Positions 37,635 through 48,905 of a DNA stretch of 64,000 nt are shown piece after piece. Location of the stretch: contig CAJQUW010007086.1 in assembly GCA_907163375.1 (NCBI GenBank), positions 170,371 to 234,370 of the forward strand. Reading direction: 5' to 3'. The translations under genes were made by a program, and so were the position numbers. The notes beneath the pieces were generated by a model. That model was not told the DNA's origin and made no database searches. It saw only the letters and a list, made by a program, of their open reading frames with translations. This stretch comes from Prostheceraeus crozeri. Its lineage: Eukaryota > Platyhelminthes > Polycladida > Euryleptidae. Each line of letters begins with the position of its first letter. The first letter of the stretch is position 1.

Positions 37635-39399
37635 CTGAAATTAATGAATAGAATGGATAGCTCTAGAATATGCTCGTTTATACACACAAACGCTATTAGT
37701 AGATTAAAACTTGATGTGTCATGATTCATAACTTATCAGTTTTTAATTACAACTTCTCCTAGAAGTAATAAGTAAACTGAAGTCACATTTCGTTGATCAA
37801 ACGTTTAAATACTATTGATCAGATGTTTTACTCAACAAACTGATAATGGATGTCCTGAAAATATTATTGGGGTATCTTTCGAAAAAATGTGATTGAAAGT
37901 CGAATATTTCTACTATGTTGACAGGTTTATTCGCATTATCGAATACCAAAATATACGGATATAATAGAAAATACGGATACACTATATTAGATTCGTATTG
38001 ATCGTTGATCGCATACCTTCACTGTTTCATGCTTTCATTAACTGCTAATATCATCGCTTTGTATAATGAATGTGTAATCATAATTCTATATGAAATGACA
38101 GCCGTGTGCCTATATATTTATGAATAAAATGCTTCTAATTATAATTTGCGCACTTGCGATTAAGAAAGTATGCCTATTAAATATCAATTTCCCAGATAAC
38201 TTTTGAAAAATATAGTACTTAACAACTTGGAACTAATATAAAACAATCATATTAAAGCGTCATTTGAGATAATAGTAGTATACTACGCTTTAATACTGAC
38301 CAATTTCTATTAACTTAATTCTATGAGTTCAAAAATTAGATATAGATAGTATATGTAGACGTTGACTTGAATCTTAATTTTCCATCACCCTTGTTTTCCA
38401 AAATAAATTTAAGTGGATTGATGATAAGTACCAGGTTTGCAAAAAATGACAGTCGTATTTCTCTAGGTTGGTCCATCAAATCGTTGCTACACTTAAATCT
38501 TGAACTAAGGAAACCTCGAGTTGACATGAATTACAACCCAGTAAAATCTAACACATCGTAATTTTCAGCTTGGAATTATAGAACTTATACAAGTGAATAA
38601 GTCCTATGACTTTCCATGTTATCGCTATTCGTAACTGCAATCCTTTCCTTCCCTAAATTATTTAATCCGAATTTGCAAGACTTTTTTACTCTCAAGGTAT
38701 AGCATGTAGACTTTTAAGCTCTCTAAGTTCGTCACTCAATATTATCCGGGAATAGGACTACAAGAAGAAAATTGAGCTCTTGTATGGCAGTTCTTGGGCA
38801 GAGAAAGCATGAACGCTAGGGTTCATGCTCCTGGGAATGAGTTAATTAAAAGGAAAAAGGATCGGAACTTATTTGCATAATTATTTGAACAGCTTCTAGC
38901 ATGGACCACCAGCTTCGACTAATTGGACTAACTTTTTTTAAAGCAATCCCCGTCTTAAATCACTTTTAGCAAGAATTCCATATCACAAGGAATAATTTTG
39001 CATCTTCATGCGACGTGTAGAGCGAGATGTGGTAATGTACCAGAAGAATAAAACATTTTGTCAGCTGAAACGAATTGATTTTTTCGAATCGAATCGAATC
39101 AGCAGTCGATTCGCGAATCAAATAAAATCTGGAAGTTTCGTTGGTCCCTAGATAATAAGTTTCATGCGAATGAACCCTCCTTATGATGAGTTTCTTATAA
39201 TAAAACACTCGTTTACAGGGTGCCCACGGAAATTCGATATCCGAATTCCCGATTTTCTCGAATTTCAAATAGCTTAGATCAAGTCTCGAAGTTGGGCGAA
39301 AGAAAAATCCCGGAAAATTAGTTCAAAAAATGGGCATTGGGGACCACTATGGGGGGAACATCTTGTTTTACCATAGCCTTACGTTTTTAGAAGCATCCT
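37635..39399. other. Upstream flank of Sec31, no gene recognised
   Basis: AT-rich, with short frames only. No TATA or initiator can be tied to Sec31. At 39217-39320 there is CAGGGTGCCC...CCCGGAAAAT text, similar to ends of non-autonomous DNA elements. Confidence 0.5.
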
Positions 39400-39540
39400 C
39401 TTGTGTCTTCAGAAGTTTATTTATGCCAATCATTGGATCATTACAAATTCAAATATCTACTAATAGATATCCATGTTATGATAAGCAAATAGCAGCTACA
39501 ATGATATTTGATGTACATGCATAGATCACAATAGCTACAT
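39400..39540 (+). repeat. Dispersed repeat, copy 1
   Basis: GTGTCTTCAGAAGTTTA..., AATCATTGGATCA and TGATGTACATGCATAGA occur in the same order and orientation at 43655-43790, with roughly 70% similarity. No known family is recognised. Confidence 0.65.
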
Positions 39541-39954
39541 TACGAAACCTCCAGCGATCTTGACAAGGGAGCGACAAAGCAATGTGATGAGAGATCAATC
39601 ATAAAAATCAATTGGAAGCATCTTCCGGTTATATAACATGTACAGTTTTTAAACGGCCAATCGACATTTTCGAACGTAGACAATTTACATCAAGAATGAA
39701 ATATTTTCGTAAGTGCTGAGTATGCGATAAGGACCAGAGTATGGGGTTGTAAAAAAGAAACGATGACATAGCCAGTAGAAGCGAGGTCATTTGGGACATG
39801 ACAAATTGCGGGTACCATGATAGTTCGTTGGAGTCGGAAAAGCGCCTCGCATCATGAATGTCAGTAATCGATGAAGGAAAGTACTTATTGACTGAAAATT
39901 ATAATGATAATCATTTGATATAAACTGGCCACGAAGGTTCAGTGTACTAACTCA

Positions 39955-40377
39955 GAGGAAGAGCAGTCTGGACCGCCACGCCAAGCAGCGAACCACAGGA
40001 AGAACAAAGGAAAGTTCGACCATTTGAGCCTACTACACGACTCGTACGAGCTCTTATTGCAGCTTTAAATTACCTGTGCAACCTTCAATCAAACCATTGG
40101 CTTGCGAATGATAAGCAGTTGTCTGGTTAGCAGACAAATCAAGTAAACGATCCAACTCTTTCCATAATGCTGAGACGAACTGATGGATGTAGCATCATTT
40201 AGAACCCCAAAACGAGCTATCAGCTATCATATGAAACACGCACGTTTCAGATTTTGAGTTCCCCATAGAAATTGCTTCTGGTCATCTTGTAAATCTGTCT
40301 GATAAAGTTTAGAGATATTGCATTCCTACACTAGAAGGGACAGGACCAACAATATCGATGTGTAGGCTAAGGAAGCG
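39955..40377 (-). pseudogene. Ty3/Gypsy-like retrotransposon integrase remnant
   Basis: Minus-strand translation shows HIDIVGPVPSSVG (first catalytic Asp region), then DRFTR-PEAI, SALWKELDRLLD and QTTAYHSQANGLIE (third catalytic Glu region). These are integrase-core landmarks in the right order. At least three in-frame stops occur, and the second catalytic Asp is not recognisable. No LTRs, RT or gag were found beside it, so it is an old isolated fragment. Confidence 0.75.
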
Positions 40378-40646
40378 TCAGGAAGGAGAAGCTCATTGTC
40401 TGATAGGTGTTGAATATATTGTCTTGGCTATTTTTTATATTTGAATGTAGTTGGAAAGAGCCACTATTGAATGATGGTGTTTTATTTTCATTTTGCTATT
40501 TCTTACAATTAATTTCAGTTAACATCCGTTAAATATATTCATGTAAAAAGGAAGGAAATACGGTCTAGCATAAAATTTGAAATTTACACCGACATCTATG
40601 TCATAATAACATAATACTGAATACAAAAGGGGGAAGGGCTATGGAA

Positions 40647-41790
40647 CAGGTAGTATTGGGTTACATAGTACCAATAGCATCTTAATGATAACCTGACTAG
40701 ATATGAAAACAAAGGACATAGAAATGGATTAGTAATACAAAGGCTTGAGTTACAAGTACATGCACATATCATACAAGTACAAAAAATATAAAGCTATAAA
40801 ACGATTGAAAGAAACCAAGAGGTGTGAATTAGAAATTTGATACTGTTATAATGTAACACATTGTCATGTTTTATTAATTTTACATAATAGAAAAAAAATT
40901 TAATCAAAAGGAAAATCTGCATAATTGTTGAACGCGATTTTGTTGTTGATTTCATTTTTCTAATATACCGTAATATGCTTCACGAAGTCTTAAGTTTGAT
41001 GGACCACTATCGTGGGAAAGAATGATTGTGGAAAAGTCGTAACTGGCATTTCTGAAGATGGTTATACATGGAAGACTTGCTGTTAGTTTTATGCTCACGG
41101 CAACGGATATGTAATGGTCTTATGGTGCTTCCAATGTAGAAGTTATCACACTTATTACAATTCAGTTGATAAATTACACATTTTTGATGGCAGATTTTGC
41201 TGTTGTTAGATTAGCTAGATTAGTATGCCATGGGTATTTTTGTGGGTAATTGTCTGGCTCGTGGCAGTCATTAAGTTCGTTCTTCCATCGATATAGATGT
41301 GCGAATCTGCTGAAGCTGACGTTGAAATCAATTACGGTAGAGTCGTTTACTGCTTCCGCCAATGAAAATTTTGGACCTTCTTCTAAAAGGTTTCGTTCGT
41401 CTTCAGTAATTGTGTTCGTCAAATCTGTTACCAATGTAGGTCTCTTGACTTTGATCATGGTTTGCATTAAGATTTGCTTTCATTTCAATGTTTTTATTCG
41501 ACAATCCATGGAGGTAACGTAGACGTTCAAGACGTTCCTTCAATCAGTGTTCAGTCTTTTTGGAATTGTTCTGTCGACCAATGCTTATGGTTGAAGCTCA
41601 TCACTTCATCATAAATTTTATCACTTGTTATTATATTTCTTAAGCATAGTAGACGTGTTTGTAAACTTCTTGTAGATTTTTCAAGATCAATGTTTGTGTG
41701 AAATTTCCAATCTTAGAAGCTTTTTGGTGACTACAATGTTGAGTTTCTTGTTGTTTCTATATTTTTGAGGATTTTTTTTATAAAATTCTC
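40647..41790 (-). mobile_element. Penelope-like element, internally deleted copy (minus strand)
   Basis: On the minus strand the 5' part encodes the family's N-terminal motif (TDLTNTITEDERNLLEEGPK in 41174-41467). The RT is missing, and the sequence jumps at about 41207 into the GIY-YIG and 3' region, out of frame. Bases 40647-41207 are an inverted copy of 42793-43336 at high identity. The 5' end abuts the plus-strand copy near 41770-41790. Confidence 0.75.
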
Positions 41791-43336
41791 CAACCTGAGT
41801 AAACAAGAAAAAGAGACATTGATAAATCTTAAAAGCAAGAACTTAATGATGTTGCCTTCATATTCTGTTATATGCCTTCAGTTTCAAATTATAATTATGT
41901 TGAAGCAGGACTGAAACATCTCAGAGATGAAAATACATACAAACCCATACAACGAATGACAGCTATGACTGTTGAAAAACGCATCAACGCAAGCTGGAAC
42001 ACTGTAGCCAGAGAAAACAATATTCCATATTATGTAAAGAATAGCTATATTTTGAACAACTCATCCTTACCATGTTTATACCATCTCATCAAAACTCACA
42101 AGGAAGGACCCGAGATGAAAATACGTCCTATTGCATCTAACAAGTCCGGACCAACAATTAAGTTGTCATGGCTTCTTTCTGGACTTTTGATTCATTTGCT
42201 TCAAAATGTCCCCGCACATTTAAAATCAAGCATGCATCTCATTGATAACATCAAAAATACCAATCAAAAAGAGCAACTTTATCCTTGCAGCTTCGATGTA
42301 ATAAGCATGTACACTTCCACTCCAATTCCTCATGCCATTCAAGCACTGGTTTACAAAATGGAAGACTACAACATCAACATGAAAGGATTGACAATCAACC
42401 AAATTGAACGGTTATTGCATGTAATCTTAAGAAACACATATTTCCAATTTGATAATAACATTCTTGCAAGTTGAAGGTTTACCCATGGGTTCGTCTCTAT
42501 CTGGTGCGCTCGCAATTATATTCATGGACAGCATCGAATCAGTAGCCCTCCGACAAATGAGAGTGATGTATGATGACCCACTTTTTATGAGATATGTAGA
42601 TGACTGCTTCGCAATAATTGAAAGCAAAGAACAAGCCTTGAAACTTATTTCTGAGAAAGTGGATAAACAACTACAAAATGTTTTTCGTCGAGAAAACTTG
42701 AACGTAAGGTTAAAAAGAAGATCAGTAACTCTTAGAAGTGTATTGAAACAACCTAAAACAAACCAAGATTGTCATTTATGAAATTGTCCAATTAACAACA
42801 GCAAAATCTGCCATCAAAAATGTGTAATTTATCAACTGAATTGTAATAAGTGTGATAACTTCTACATTGGAAGCACCATAAGACCATTACATATCCGTTG
42901 CCGTGAGCATAAAACTAACAGCAAGTCTTCCATGTATAACCATCTTCAGAAATGCCAGTTACGACTTTTCCACAATCATTCTTTCCCACGATAGTGGTCC
43001 ATCAAACTTAAGACTTCGTGAAGCATATTACGGTATATTAGAAAAATGAAACCAACAATCAACAACAAAATCGAGTTCAACAATTATGCAGATTTTCCTT
43101 TTGATTAAATTTTTTTTCTATTATGTAAAATTAATAAAACATGACAATGTGTTACATTATAACAGTATCAAATTTCTAATTCACACCTCTTGGTTTCCTT
43201 CAATCGTACTTGTAACTCAAGCCTTTGTATTACTAATCCATTTCTATGTCCTTTGTTTTCATATCTAGTCAGGTTATCATTAAGATGCTATTGGTACCAT
43301 GTATTGTGTATGCTATTGTGTACCCAATACTACCTG
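41770..43336 (+). mobile_element. Penelope-like element, 5'-truncated copy (plus strand)
   Basis: The copy contains the RT and the GIY-YIG domain, followed by a 3' region ending at ACCCAATACTACCTG. It starts inside the N-terminal domain (VSNYNYVEAGLKHLRDENTY) and lies head to head with the minus-strand copy. Together they make a roughly 2.7-kb imperfect palindrome with arms of about 550 bp. Confidence 0.8.
41872..42975 (+). pseudogene. Penelope-like reverse transcriptase and GIY-YIG endonuclease, frameshifted
   Basis: The first frame (41872-42474) carries LPCLYHLIKTHKEG, KIRPIASNKSGPT and the first catalytic Asp region CSFDVISMYTSTPIPHA. A frame slip near 42460 leads to EGLPMGSSLSGALAIIFM and FMRYVDDCFAII (YVDD box), ending at TGA (42779-42781). 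Out of frame downstream lies the nuclease: CVIYQLNCNKC, FYIGSTIRPLHIRCREH (42820-42920). Motifs and order are those of Penelope-like elements, whose RT is allied to telomerase. Frameshifts make it inactive. Confidence 0.85.
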
Positions 43337-43654
43337 AAACGTTGATCATTGCAAAATGCCGATCTTTGCACTCAATCGGCATCCTTTGCTAGCTCTTTAA
43401 CGTCATCTATGATGTGTGCAGCTAAAGCAATACGGACGTCTGAAGGAAGCTGTACGGACCAAAAACAAAGCTCTGTGTAAAGTAACAACAGCATAATTTA
43501 GTGACTGATTTCGTAAAAGTTGTGTTCTCGATGTTTGAGATGTCCTTCTACAGTTTTCCATTGCTGCTGCGAGATCTTCAATATTGCTTGAATGTAGTGA
43601 CATAATGCGATTTTGCGAATTCGCGTTAATCAGAGTAAAAGTCCTTGTTTGTGT

Positions 43655-43790
43655 CTTCAGAAGTTTAGTTGAGCAAATCATTGGATCACTAGTTGAGTAC
43701 CGACATCTGTTAGTTGATGTCAATGCTGAGTTAAGCAAATGCCAGCGAGAGTGATGTTGATGTACATGCATAGAACAATATCGCTACACG
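43655..43790 (+). repeat. Dispersed repeat, copy 2
   Basis: Matches 39400-39540 in direct orientation. The two copies bracket the Gypsy integrase relic and the Penelope-like pair. Confidence 0.65.
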
Positions 43791-43799
43791 TTATACACC

Positions 43800-46737
43800 C
43801 AGTAAAATCGAGGTACTCCACGGAATATTCTACAATGCATGCAAGAAATTTAAATTTTTCTCTGCTAGGATGACTTCAGTCTTTTATCGCTGCAAACGTT
43901 CATACTGCGAGCTCTTGTACGGTCTGGAGCGCATTAAAGCAGGTATTCACAGTCTTACCAGACCACTTAAGTATTACTTTGCTTACGTCATCATGGCAGA
44001 GAAAGCATGTGCCACGAAATGCCTATTCCGTGCATTCGCGATTGAAAGGGTACTGTACAACTTTGTATGAATAAAGGTTTAGGCTATATTGTATTATAAA
44101 AAAAGCATAAGGCTAGAGTAACAACATCGTGGTGATATGTATGCTTTGTAGGGGTATCAATAAGAGTATTGTTGCAGACCCACACTGCTTAATTTTGTGC
44201 ATTAGTCAATTGATTACTACTTATTTAATTGTGAATTACACAAATACGGAAACATATTTTAAATTTCACAATCATGTTACTACAGCTGTTGACCGAATGA
44301 CGTTTAGGACCATGGAAACTTCAACAAAAGTATTTAAATGATACACTGCGACACAAATTACACGTAACACCGATAATTTCAACAATATTCGATCATTGCG
44401 CCGAACACGTCCTCTGGCCTGCAAAAGTTACTCAAATTAATAGATGATAAAGACAAACAATTTTACTAAAATAGAGCATGGTGTGATGCGCATAGCGTAG
44501 AATTGGCAAGTCCATGTATTCAGGAAATGGTCGCTACTCTATCCAATGTACATAGTTTCTGATCCTGGAGTCTTGGTCACTGAACCTGTCAGCATTTATC
44601 GAAAATCTTCCAGTCGAGAGAGTCTATGACAGCAAAAGCATGAAGATTTTCATTCAAAAATTAGTTTTGTTGGCTATGCTCATGGATGCATAGAGTGGTG
44701 CATATATCAGTGTTTTCTTCTCTGTGTTGATTTCCGAAACGTTTCTCGTGTATTGTGCAAAATGATTGAGCCTTGATTAAAAACAGTTGATATTACTAGT
44801 GGTGAAATAATTCTCGCAATGTTAGGATCCTATTATTAGGTTATCCTAAGAATGTTATCCGATGTCTATGATTGAACTTCTGTGGAGCAAGCATCAGTAA
44901 TCCATGGCAAGGATATTTGATAGTTGTTTTATACAATTTATAAATTAATATTTGTTTGTCTTGTGAGTATATTAAATGTCCTTGGTATTAATTGTCTCGC
45001 TTCACTTTTCGTGGCATTTGAGCTCTACTTGTTTTTATTTATTCTAATCACAAAATGCAATCAGTGGTAGTAATTTGACAAACTCTAGAACAAGTTGTGC
45101 CTATTATTGGGATTCCTTCTGAAGCTCAACAAAACGTTGAGAAATAAAATAATTGAGCATAGACATCGGATTACATTATTAATGTAGTCCGATGTCTATG
45201 TGATTGAGCATGGACTATGAGCATTTTGAAAATTGTGTTAAAATCAGCTAATTAAAATGCTCACACTACTTTTAAGTCTTTAACTTTGCGAATTAATGTC
45301 GCACACTAATGGAGTGATCCGAGAGCAGATCATTACATAAACAAAGTCACCGAAATGAGAGGAGGGCCGATTCAAATTTAGGCGCGAAACTTTTTTAATG
45401 TTTTGTCACTATTATCTAAAATTACATGCTTGTCAAAGAAATTGATGAATTACAACAACTATGTTGTGGTTAATTCTTGTAAATTATTTTTTTTATCTAA
45501 AATAAAAATAATGCCAAACGAGCATTGTTTTAGTGCACGCGAATTGGCCGGCGCGAATATGATTAGAGAGGTCACCTCTCTCGGTTATCTCTCTGCGAAC
45601 GCACAGAAACTCGTGAGCTTTTATAAAAACTTGGATCATTTAACAGGCATACGGCTTTGATAATTAGACGGTTAGATCACTTGGGATTGTAGTGGGAGCG
45701 TTTATACATAAGATTTTTAGGAAATATTTCCGCTTTCCTCAACACAGTTTGTTTTTCAGAGTTGAAGATTGATTTGAAATGGTGATGAATTTAGCAACGC
45801 TCGATCTTCCAAATGTAAATCTGAGTTGTGCATTTAATGCCGCGTTATCCCACTGTCGGTTGTTTGAAAGAAGAGCATATGCAGTGAGTCGAAATTGTCT
45901 TAGTCTCATCTAAATACGAGAAGCATGCAACCATGTAACCTTTGTAAACCCATAACGGTTGATTAAATGTGATGGGCTACGAATTTGATATTTGAGCAAT
46001 ACAGAAATAAGTGGACTCAAGAGATAATGCACGCGTAGAAACAGATGGTTCTGTCTGATCTGGATTTTGGCCATTCTTTAGCTCATCAGCATGAAATTTT
46101 CAGAGAATAGTTCCGGAACACACTGAAATGCATTCGCTATTACAGATGCTAGGCGTTTCACTAATTCGTAAGCATTTTGAGTGATATTTCTCCGGACAGG
46201 TGGCCGATTTCTGAAAATAATGAAAGGACACCAAAATTTTTGCATCGTTTCCAGTATCTACATGTCCTTTATCATTTTCTGTAGGCTGTAGGCTTTCATT
46301 TGTTGATGACCACGAAAAGAATGTGTGGTTTGGGAAATGAGATGACATTGTATATAAAATGATATTAAATTCACAACAGCAATTGCAATTTCACAGACCA
46401 GGATATCGAACTCTACAAACGAAGGACTTCCGAAACTGAATGAATGTAGCATGGTAGTTGACCTGATGCGTACAACTTCCTGGGTTTGAATTGAAACCTC
46501 TCATTGAAATTAATCAAATGTGGTAGATAAAATATTGCTAAAAATTTCTGTGGGGATGACTACCTGCCATGGACAACGTATATATTGTAGATTAAGAAGT
46601 AGTATGAAATGAATCTGGAATGTGGGTGCAGTTTCGATTTCATTAAATGAACTCTGTTATCGAACAAACAAGAAAATTACTCATGATGCAGTTCATAAAA
46701 TCCAGTTATGTGTTTCGAATTCCTCTATCTTACAGTG
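43800..46737. other. Non-coding stretch with a few short frames
   Basis: Frames at 43870-44070 and 45403-45660 are open but match nothing I know. The second has an ordinary-looking C-terminal half (MPNEHCFSARELAGANMIRE), and GGCGCGAAAC (E2F-like) lies just upstream at about 45382. Otherwise nothing is seen. Confidence 0.3.
45158..45200. repeat. 21-bp palindrome with a 1-base loop
   Basis: CATAGACATCGGATTACATT (45158) is the reverse complement of the right arm (45180-45200) with one mismatch. A third copy, TCCGATGTCTATG, occurs at about 44859. It may be a fused pair of TIRs. Confidence 0.75.
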
Positions 46738-46978
46738 AGACCTCGGACAGAAAATCACGACCCGGTATCTCCTAGCAACGGTTGCGAAGCGAGGTTCCGA
46801 AGGTACGATGACTGTGGCCAACCAATGACGGGACGGCTAAACATTATTCTGTGGATTGCATTTTGATGGACAACCTGAGGTGAGGACTATGGTTACCGGT
46901 TTGCACGTACAATGATTCAGTAGCACTTCACTTCGGAGTATAACGGTGGCGGCGAGCCCGGGAAATGCCATTTTGTGA
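46738..46978. promoter_or_regulatory. CpG-rich candidate promoter block
   Basis: Within AT-rich surroundings this 240-bp block has many CpGs (CGGGTC-, GCGAAGCGAGG-, GGCGGCGAGCCCGGG-like words). It also has a CCAAT box (CCAACCAATGACG, about 46819) and CCTAGCAAC, the RFX X-box half-site (about 46770). No downstream coding exon is clear on either strand. It could be the start of the unseen Sec31 5' exon, 9 kb upstream of ATG, or of another gene. Confidence 0.35.
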
Positions 46979-47204
46979 TTTTTTTGCTAGTATGTTAAAC
47001 GAGCATAATGTCTTGATTTCAACTGCTACTATTATGACTTTTTTGAGCCCACCATTTCTATTAATTTCTTCGAATATTAATTGAAGTAACCAATATGATT
47101 CAGGCCTGCCACCCCGTTTTAACCGGAATTTCGGCTTTTTTTATAAAAACTCAACCAAGTAGTGGGAAAATGCTCCCAAGGAACAAATAATTCGCTTCCT
47201 ATAG

Positions 47205-47320
47205 CATTTCAGGGGCCATTTCGAGATGGTGAGAGGCCCTTGACGATTTTGAGGGGGCCCCTCTTGAGATTGTGAAGGTACCTTTTGATATCGTGAGGGG
47301 CCCTGTAGGATTGTAAGGGG
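47205..47320. repeat. 21-bp minisatellite, left block
   Basis: Degenerate copies of a unit near GGGGCCCTTTTGAGATTGTGA. The same unit continues at 48659-48905, after the inserted element. Confidence 0.8.
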
Positions 47321-47589
47321 CAGGGTGTCTGCGCCCCTGGAAAACACCTAGAAAATGAATTTTATCCTGGAAATTTTGAAACTAATTAAAACACTAATTG
47401 CAAGTTGTTGAAGTGTTCTATTTTTCCAGATTTTATTCTCCATATCTGTACTTATTTGTTGCAATTATAGCCTTCATTCGCATACAATTTTTTGTTTTTA
47501 GAATATTTCAGTGATTGTAATGTCCTATCAGAACGTATACAACATGAATGAGACTGAACTGCGTGTTATGGTAAACAATGAACTGTTGT

Positions 47590-47765
47590 CGAAAATTGTA
47601 AATTCTCTCATTAACGTCATGTGGTATGAGGAACTAGGAGCCGTAAACTCCTTTATTAACGCGCGGAATGGCAAACTATAGCTGTAAACTCCCTCATTAA
47701 CGTCGTGTGGAATGGTGGACTCGGAGCGTGTGGTATGGGGAACTAGGAGCCGTAATCTAGGATTA
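47590..47765. repeat. Short tandem repeat, about 3 copies of ~55 bp
   Basis: CTCATTAACGTCATGTGGTA / CTTTATTAACGCGCGGAATG / CCTCATTAACGTCGTGTGGA begin successive diverged copies. Confidence 0.6.
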
Positions 47766-48100
47766 ATGCTATTACACACTTGATTGTCGTGTGGCAGAAT
47801 CTACTGACGCAAAATGGTACTGAACATATAACTAATTAGCCACCAGGCTTGTTCCGACTGATCCTAGGCTAATATCGAATATTTTCAAACACATTTCAAG
47901 TAGGTTTTAAATATGTCGATATTTTCTTTCCGGCACGTCGTGTGCCAATGAGCTTTCCTCTCAATTCTTCTCTATGTCATTCTCTTAAACTGATTGTGAT
48001 TACTCTCATGCATATGTAGCACATCAACCATTATGTTCATCTTTCTGGCTCTTGGTCTTCCACCTTCCACGGATTCACGCAGCAATGCTTCAGTTTAAAT

Positions 48101-48260
48101 AGGAGAACAAAATAGAGAAAGAGTATAACAACAAATGACGAAAAATATAAGACTTTGCAATGAAATGTGACTACAGATATTCCGTTAATGTTACATTTTA
48201 TTGTTAAGTCGTTAATTTCTCGCTATTTATTGTTAAACTCTTTCTCTATTTTGTTCTCCT
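48101..48260. mobile_element. 160-bp MITE with perfect 24-bp inverted ends
   Basis: AGGAGAACAAAATAGAGAAA plus GAGT at 48101-48124 is exactly the reverse complement of 48237-48260. Pairing continues inward over about ten more bases with mismatches. It is nested in the element at 47321-48658. Confidence 0.8.
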
Positions 48261-48658
48261 CAATCCGCAAACTTTAAATTTGTTACGATCGATTATATGT
48301 TCTTTTTTTATAATTATAATGTAGCCGTCTGATGCATGTATTAGTATATTTATTTAGAATCACCAGCGCCATAAAAATTCAACCAATTTCACGCCACTTT
48401 TCAAATTTTTTTCGTCAATGTTAATTTTATGGTGTGCAAGCTCCTTTGGGTAGATTTTTCCCTGGAATTTTTCTTTTAAATTTGACGCGTGCATTTGAGC
48501 AAAAAAAAATTTCCTGCAGAAAGTCTGGAAATTTTCGTTCAAATTTGACCCCTTTTTTGGTAAAGTTCCCTTGAAAACTTGGAACATGAATTTTACCGTG
48601 GAAATCCTGGAAAATCACCCTGGAAATTTTCATTCAAATTTGCGCGGGGACAACCCTG

Positions 48659-48905
48659 GAGGGGGTCCTTTTGGCATTGTGAAGGGGCCCTTTAAGATTG
48701 TGAAGGACCCTTTTGACATGGTGAAGGGCTCTTTTGAGATTGTGAGGGGGCCCTTTTGAGATCGTAAGGGGCCTCTTGAGATCGTAAGATCGTACCCTTT
48801 TGAGATCGTGAGGTGTTCTTTTATATTGTGATAGGGCCATTTTGAAATCGAGAGAGAGACCCCTTGAGATCGTAGGGCCCTTTAGGATCGCGATGGTTTC
48901 TTATA
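48659..48905. repeat. 21-bp minisatellite, right block
   Basis: About eleven degenerate copies of the unit with cores CCCTTTTGAGATCGTGAGG / CCCTTTGAGATTGTGAAGG. The period is near 21, so long frames on the minus strand are repeat artefacts. Confidence 0.85.

Larger units (their letters stand above)
47321..48658. mobile_element. CAGGGTGTC-ended non-autonomous DNA element inserted in the minisatellite
   Basis: The left end is CAGGGTGTCTGCGCCCC at 47321. The right end is the complement of CAGGGTTGTCCCCGCG, ending at 48658. The 1338-bp insert separates two blocks of one minisatellite. Inside it are a ~55-bp tandem repeat (47590-47765, unit with TAAACTCCCTCATTAACGTC), a nested MITE (48101-48260) and three spaced CTGGAAATTTTC copies near the right end. 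The ends resemble hAT-type CAGGG termini. A clean 8-bp duplication is not visible because the flanks are repetitive. Confidence 0.6.

Noticed and set aside
43403..43771. 122-residue minus-strand frame
   Set aside because: It lies mostly over the dispersed repeat at 43655-43790 and shows no domain.
45403..45660. 85-residue plus-strand frame
   Set aside because: It is open with a plausible second half and an E2F-like site upstream, but there is no family match, splice or transcript evidence.
48360..48840. Lysine/leucine-repeat frames (for example 48634-48840)
   Set aside because: They are translations of the 21-bp minisatellite and CTGGAAATTTTC repeats.
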